64,000 bases of DNA from Purpureocillium takamizusanense (taxonomy: Eukaryota; Ascomycota; Sordariomycetes; Hypocreales; Ophiocordycipitaceae). A model generated the notes under the pieces. The model saw nothing but the letters and a program-made list of their open reading frames with translations. It did not search any database and was not told the DNA's origin. The DNA lies in contig NC_063080.1 of the NCBI RefSeq assembly GCF_022605165.1, positions 310,001-374,000 of the forward strand, written 5' to 3'. Shown in pieces: positions 58,798-64,000 of the stretch. The first letter of the stretch is position 1; every line of letters starts with the position of its first letter. Position numbers and translations under genes: made by a program.

Positions 58798-59735
58798 AGC
58801 CCAATTCAATATCCAATCCAACCCCAAGCCCGGCTCGTGTCACCCGACTGTATGCTGTACATACATACACCGCTCCTGCAGCCACCAGGCGTGCATGAAA
58901 TGAGCGATACGGCATCCGCTGCCGCCGTCGCCGCCGCCATTGTCGTCGCCTGGCGCTTCTGGTGCCTGAACGGCTGGCTGTTTGTTCCTGCGGTGCGGCT
59001 GAGTCTCGCCTCGCCTGGCCTCGCTTCGCCTGGCCACAAGAGGCCTGGTCCCCCCTCTCAGCCCTACAAGCACCGACCCAGGGGCGAAGAAGCAAGCAAG
59101 GTGAGCGCGCGCCCAGTGGGCAAATAGTCTGCGTACCGATCGGGAAAGGGCTGCAAGATAGCTTCGGCAGCCGCGTGGCGGCGGAGGGGGGAGCTGAGCA
59201 GCAGACCCAACATTGAAGTCCCGAAGTCCATGAGGCCCCTGTCGAAAAATTGACACTCCCCAGTCAGGTCCCCCCCCGGGCGGCAGATACCGGCTTGACC
59301 GGGTCGGCATCTCGTGCGAGAGAGAGAAGAAAGAGGAGAGCCCAGACCCTTGGCTCGGGACCTGGACCCTGGCCGCCGCCGCCAGATCTCGCTGCTTTGT
59401 TCGCTGCGCTCGGTCTGCTGGCGGCAACGGTGATGGCTGGGCAATGGCTGCTGCTCAGGGGCCACCCAGGCACATCGCGAGCGGCCTCGCCCGGAGGCGG
59501 TGGTTAGTCGGACGCCTCTTTCAATACTCTGCGTTGTCATGGGTTCCTACGGGGGAGACTACGCGCTGCGCGACCCGGTCGCCCGCTCAGCCGCAGAGTT
59601 GCACGAGCAAACGTTGAACGCGACGACATCTGGAGTTGCCAAATTGTGGTTCCGTGGCATCGTGAGGCTAAGATCGATACCTGCGCGCGATGGGCGACAA
59701 GGAAGATACCCAGACCCGGACCAGAGCCTCAGAGA

Positions 59736-59745
59736 GATATAAAGC
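59736..59745 (+). promoter_or_regulatory. Probable TATA box of the PAN-like secreted protein gene
   Basis: gatataaagc lies 176-185 bp ahead of the start codon, followed by a CT-rich leader (59826-59900) typical of strongly expressed fungal genes. Confidence 0.45.
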
Positions 59746-59920
59746 GAGGCCGATGACCCCGTTGAGATTAATCCTCTTCTCCTCCTCAGACAGTCCAACT
59801 CATCAGACAAACAGCTTCCGCCTGCATCTCTCTCTCTCTTTCACCACCTCGCCCACATCTACTTCTACTACTCTAACTCATCTCTCTTTCCCCTTTCTTC
59901 GGAAAACACTCCTCTTCACA

Positions 59921-60999
59921 ATGCACGCCAAGCTCATCGCCCTCCTCGCCGCCCACGCGGCCGCCGTCGCTGTCCCCTCGGAGCCGAACCTGACCTTCGA
60001 CTTCGAGCACGGCCTGGTGACGCCCAACAACCTCAAGGAGCGCGCCCTGACCTGCAACGCCGACAACTGCCTCCGCAACCTGCGCGACAAGCGGTACAGC
60101 TCCTCGGCCAGCGCCTTCTGCTCCACCTACATCCAGTCCACCGTCGTCAACACCCAGTACGCCGTCGCCACGGACCACCAGACGAGCACGCAGACGCCCC
60201 CTCCCGTTACGGTCACCAACGTCATTGTTAAGTAAGTCGGCCCCGTATCTCTGCCTCTCTCTGCGCTGCCTTCTCCCTCTTCTCCTGTTTGCGCGCAGCA
60301 GCAGCACCATCACAAGCAAGTACGCATGCTCATAGTCTCCCTCCCCAGTGACCTCAACGTTCCCACCGCCACCGAGGTCGTCACCAAGTACAGCACCATC
60401 GCCGACCCTCGCTACAAGCGTGATGCCGCGGCCGCGTACCCGCCCTGGCTGTCGGCCTCGTACCCTGCCTCGCGCGTCAGCAGCGCCTGCTCGTGCTTCA
60501 TCTCGACCCCGTCGCCTGCCATCCAGCAGACCGTCACCCTGACCACCTCGACCGAGGTCGACCTCTCCGTTGTAAGTGATGCCATCCCCTCTTCCTCGCT
60601 CCTCCATCAACATACACATGTATATCCCCTCGCAACTGGACATTCCTGCTCATCGCTTGCCCCCAGCAAACCCTGCCCCCCGTCACCAACACCGTCGACG
60701 TCACCTCCACGCACACCATCAACGTCATCGCCACCGAGACGGCCACCGTCGGCGTCACCTGCGGCATCAAGGGCTGCGTCTGGGGCACTAGCGACAAGCT
60801 CCTCGCCAGCTCCGGCAGCCTCCCCGACATCGCCGCCTGCAAGGCCCTCTGCGCGTCCAACCCGGCCTGCCAGTCCTTCCAGTGGAGCGACAGCTACAAG
60901 CACTGCAACCTCGGCTCCGTTCCCGCCACCACCTTCTGGGCCAGCAACAGCGGCTACTGCGACGAGTTCCGCGTCTACGATGCCTCGTGCTCCGTCTAG
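59921..60999 (+). CDS. Secreted protein with C-terminal PAN/apple-like domain
   Basis: Three exons, 59921-60231, 60349-60571 and 60667-60999, give 288 residues. The start opens a signal peptide (MHAKLIALLAAHAAAVAVP). The first half (CNADNCLRNLRDKRYSSSAS, FCSTYI) is a short Cys-containing segment seen in many fungal secreted proteins. A Thr/Val-rich linker with VTVTNVIV- and TEVVTKYST-type repeats follows. The last 75 residues (VTCGIKGCVWG, CKALCASNPACQSFQWSD, HCNLGS, YCDEF) have the cysteine spacing of PAN/apple domains, which bind proteins or carbohydrates. No GPI signal was seen. Introns use GTAAGT donors and CCCCAG acceptors. A role at the cell surface or in adhesion is inferred; the ligand is unknown. 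Confidence 0.8.
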
Positions 61000-63900
61000 A
61001 TTTGCAAAACCGGTGGAAAAGAGGGCGCAGTACACTGCGGCGCCCGCGCGTGGTTTGTGTGCCTGGGAAGCCGTCTTAATGTTTTTTTATCTTCACTCCA
61101 ACTTCAAAATAATTATCCATCTTACATAGAAGTTTGGCTGTTGTCGACACACTGCAGTCGTGTCAAGTATAAGTCAGGAAGCGACAAGTACATCTACAAT
61201 GTGTCAAATAACTATTCATGACTCATGAGTCACTTTTGGCTACAAAATAAATTCTACGTCTGTTCCGCATGCAATTCTGAGTCCAGGGAGAACGCCAACA
61301 TTTGCAGGGCTGCTTGTGGTGCGGGACAACTGTCGGAGGATACATGGATGCTCGTTGCATCTGTGAAAGGGGCTCGACCATGGTTCTCGTACTCTGGGGA
61401 ATTGATGGCACTGCAACGTAGCTGCATGTAAGGCGAAGTTGTCTTTACTGACAGGTAGCGAGAGGGGCGCCAGACGCGAGAAGCCGGCATGGACTATCAT
61501 GGGGACGAACATGAAGTGCGGCAATTCTACACTCCTTTCTGCAAGGCGCATGGCATGTTCTCTACGAGGCTGGCAGCAATCCTCGGCAACGAAGCCTCGT
61601 CGGTCATGCCAATGGCAGATTACTCCTCCAGAGCCGCGAGCAGCTTTAACTTAGGCAAGGAGCGTTCTATCACTGCGAAGATGAGGTCCTTCCCGTATGC
61701 GACTCCACTGTTTGTATGCAACACTCCCTGGAAGTCGCAATTGTAGCCTTTTGCCGTCGCCATGGGAAGAAGAAGTCAGAACACGACGTTCTGGGATCAT
61801 GTAGTTTATCGTTGATATCGACGTCGATTTCTAACGCTACCCGTGAAAGCTCGATAAAATTGGCAGTTTTGTAGCCTACTCGACACGGGCATATCGTATT
61901 TTTCTAGGGCTTACGTGTGTCATTGGCAAGTCTTTAGCCAATACGTGTACTCGTGAGCGCCTGCTTGGGAATCGGATTGACGGCAAGCGAGTTGAACGCT
62001 AGGATTCTGCCAATCTATCGACATTTTTGCGGTAAGTAGTATAAAGGATACATGACGTTTTGCGACTTTTGCTCCGGGGTGGGCCAGGCGGTAGGGGATT
62101 TGTCTAATAAGTCGGGAGGTAAGCCACCACGCATATGGCAAGGCCGAAGGCCGAGATGGAAGATACGGGCCGCCCCGTGTTTAGGGTCTGCTTTGGTGAG
62201 AGTTGAGGCTGTGCGATACGGGTTTGTGGCAAAAATAGCGGCAGCCGTACGAAACTATGTACGATACGGATGGGCTCCAGAGGCGCGGCATGTGTGCAGA
62301 CTGCATGTACAGTATGGGTGCAAAAAAGAGCACCGGGACTGGAGCTTTCTTTCATGCCGATATTGTCCACGTCGGGTGAGCTGGAGTTGGCAGCGTCGGA
62401 GTAGACGGTATACTATTTTGTTCTAGTCGTGGATGCGTGACGCCATGAATGCTCGGAGTTCAGGGGCAACATACCGCCGCTTTTTGGCCCGGAGAGTGGG
62501 TGACGTTAGTACCTACATACATGCGCGGCATGCGAAATCTACGTGCTGCACGCGACTCGGCAACACACACACGCTCTCTAGCGGTCTGTGCTCTCGATCG
62601 GAGCCCCGCGTCTGTCGGGTGTTGATGAGATGTGCGTGTGAGTGAGTGTGTGTGTGTGTGTGTGTGCGTGAGTGAGAAGAGAGAGAGAGACAGACGGGCA
62701 ACGCGTTGACGACATGCCAGCCGTGCGGGAGCCGACGAGCCGCGCGTCTCGTCGGGCACACACCCATCCATCACATTACCATGACAATGCGTGCGCCCGC
62801 GTCCGCTATACTAACTAACATACGTAGCAGCTACAATGGGCATCTCGCAGTGCGATTCCACACCACCCACCCGCCTGCCTGCCTACACGCTGACGCCCCA
62901 ATCTCAGGGGGTCACCCACAAGCCACCACCACCCAAGCGGCCGCGCGCAGGAACTCGAGTCCGGACCTTGTGCTGGGAGTAGGCTCCTAATAACTAACCC
63001 ACGCCACGCGCGCGCGCACACTTGGGCCCGTTATTTCAGTGGATGACATCGGGGCTTGCCTATCCCTGCCGCAAGGAGCGCCACTTTGAAACCCCCCTCG
63101 AGGTGGTGGGATGGATGGGTGGGACCCGCTCATCCGCTGTGGACGGACGGGATGGGATCGTTCGTTGCCGGCAACCGGCTTGGCCGACGTTTGCGGTCGT
63201 TGAGAGGGCAAGGCTTGCTGCTCAGCGGCTCAGCCCATCCCAGCCCATCCCAGCCCATCCTAGCCCAGCGAGGCCAGGGGCGGCGGCTTGTCGTTGTGCA
63301 GTCCCAAATCGAAGGAGGCAATAAGCATAACGATGCGGTTGGTGGGTGGCGCTGCGATGGCGGTTACTCTTATTCGACTTTGAGTTGTTCGACCCGGCCG
63401 GCTCTCCGGTCAGGGAGGCTAAATCGACGAACAGTCTTTGGACAGAGAGGAAGATCTGTGGTGTGTATGATGGTGATGATGGTGGTCACAGACTGGCGCA
63501 GGGTTATGAGATTCTGATCGCCAACGGGGAACGAACACCCAGCAGCTCATAGTGGTCGCAAGTCGGTCGCGCGCGCGTCCACAGGCTGACCAAATGCATT
63601 CCAAGTCCAGGACGGACGGACGGACGGATGGATCGGAGGCGGGATGATGGTGCTACAGCGGCCCCCCCATCCCCCCCTGGCATCTGGTTCGCCCTGTGTG
63701 GCATTGCGGAGGAGCGCCGTTTCGCTCCGGCCTTTTTCTTAGGCCTGCAGCAACGAGGACAGAGGGAACGAGCGAGCACCCAAGGATCGTGGCGGAGCGG
63801 GCTTGCAATTTCAGCTTTATTCCCGCCATGCCCGATGTCCACTGGTGTCCTTCATGGTGACTCGTCTCCCCTCCTGTGTAGGTAGTCAGTCTGTGACCAT

Positions 63901-64000
63901 CAACGAGCACGCGACCCCTGATTACCTTGTTGTTGATGCGCTCTCTAGGTACTGGATCGAACGCGGCGGCTGTCCCCTCAAGCCACCCGCCACTGCGACG
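61000..64000. other. Gene-poor right end of the window
   Basis: About 3 kb with no supported coding sequence. It contains (GT)n at about 62640-62665 with a GAGA tract after it, (CCCAT)n-like repeats near 63235-63262, and GGAC/GGAT repeats near 63610. Short open frames on both strands have no family features. A promoter for a gene beyond the right edge is possible. Confidence 0.4.

Larger units (their letters stand above)
57256..59920. other. Intergenic region with a diverged direct repeat
   Basis: About 2.7 kb with no supported gene. It holds the JIP5 promoter on the left, a diverged direct repeat of about 100 bp (58588-58683 and 58695-58797), and the promoter of the PAN-like gene on the right, with gatataaagc at 59736-59745 about 180 bp before its start. 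Confidence 0.5.

Noticed and set aside
60232..60348. Possible 21-nt micro-exon in the PAN-like gene
   Set aside because: It would need a 29-bp second intron, too short for splicing. One 117-bp intron explains the sequence.
1..64000. tRNA, rRNA, CRISPR, insertion sequences or retrotransposon coding regions
   Set aside because: Scanning for B-box-like GGTTCGA sequences, reverse transcriptase or transposase motifs and regularly spaced repeats found none. The eukaryotic setting makes CRISPR irrelevant.

Overview
The window is a GC-rich chromosome segment of a filamentous ascomycete. The genes carry short introns (about 50-130 bp, GTRNGY donors), intergenic regions are long, and microsatellites are common. 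The fungal families present (Zn2Cys6 regulators, GLEYA adhesin, GH18, GH79, NAT purine permease, JIP5, CET1) fit Sordariomycetes and most likely Hypocreales. Short secreted proteins and a GLEYA-type adhesin would suit an insect- or nematode-associated species, but that is inference. No prokaryotic genes, CRISPR arrays, tRNAs or rRNAs were seen. Exon joins were derived by hand from splice consensus, reading phase and family conservation.

Layout. 0.2-5.3 kb: a divergent pair, a secreted GH79 glycosidase (minus) and an MFS sugar transporter (plus), which look like a small glucuronoside/oligosaccharide-use unit. 6.2-21 kb: an accessory stretch rich in secreted products. It holds a Ser/Thr-rich GLEYA adhesin, a small ankyrin-like protein, a choline-kinase/APH-like kinase, a Zn2Cys6 regulator, a Cys-rich secreted protein of unknown function, a six-cysteine small secreted protein, and two related secreted proteins with matching leaders. 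22-30.4 kb: a MARVEL membrane protein, 3 kb without genes, then a second Zn2Cys6 regulator divergent from a secreted PAF-acetylhydrolase-like lipase. 31-35.2 kb: a secreted GDPD phosphodiesterase and a GH18 chitinase-like enzyme, both minus.

37.8-43.7 kb: core genes, namely the mRNA-capping RNA 5'-triphosphatase (CET1 type) with a long Gln/Pro-rich N-terminus, and a nucleobase (NAT/NCS2) permease. 43.7-53.5 kb: nearly gene-free, with one degenerate open-frame remnant broken by stops (49.3-50.6 kb). 53.5-57.3 kb: a truncated iron-alcohol-dehydrogenase-like protein with a disordered N-terminus, then the WD40 ribosome-biogenesis protein JIP5. 59.9-61 kb: a secreted protein with a PAN/apple-like C-terminus. 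The last 3 kb hold no gene I can support.

Secreted carbohydrate and lipid enzymes with their likely transporters and regulators alternate with housekeeping genes. The most unusual material is the secreted-protein stretch at 6-21 kb, especially the paralogous pair and the small six-cysteine protein, followed by the half-length Fe-ADH protein and the broken gene near 50 kb.
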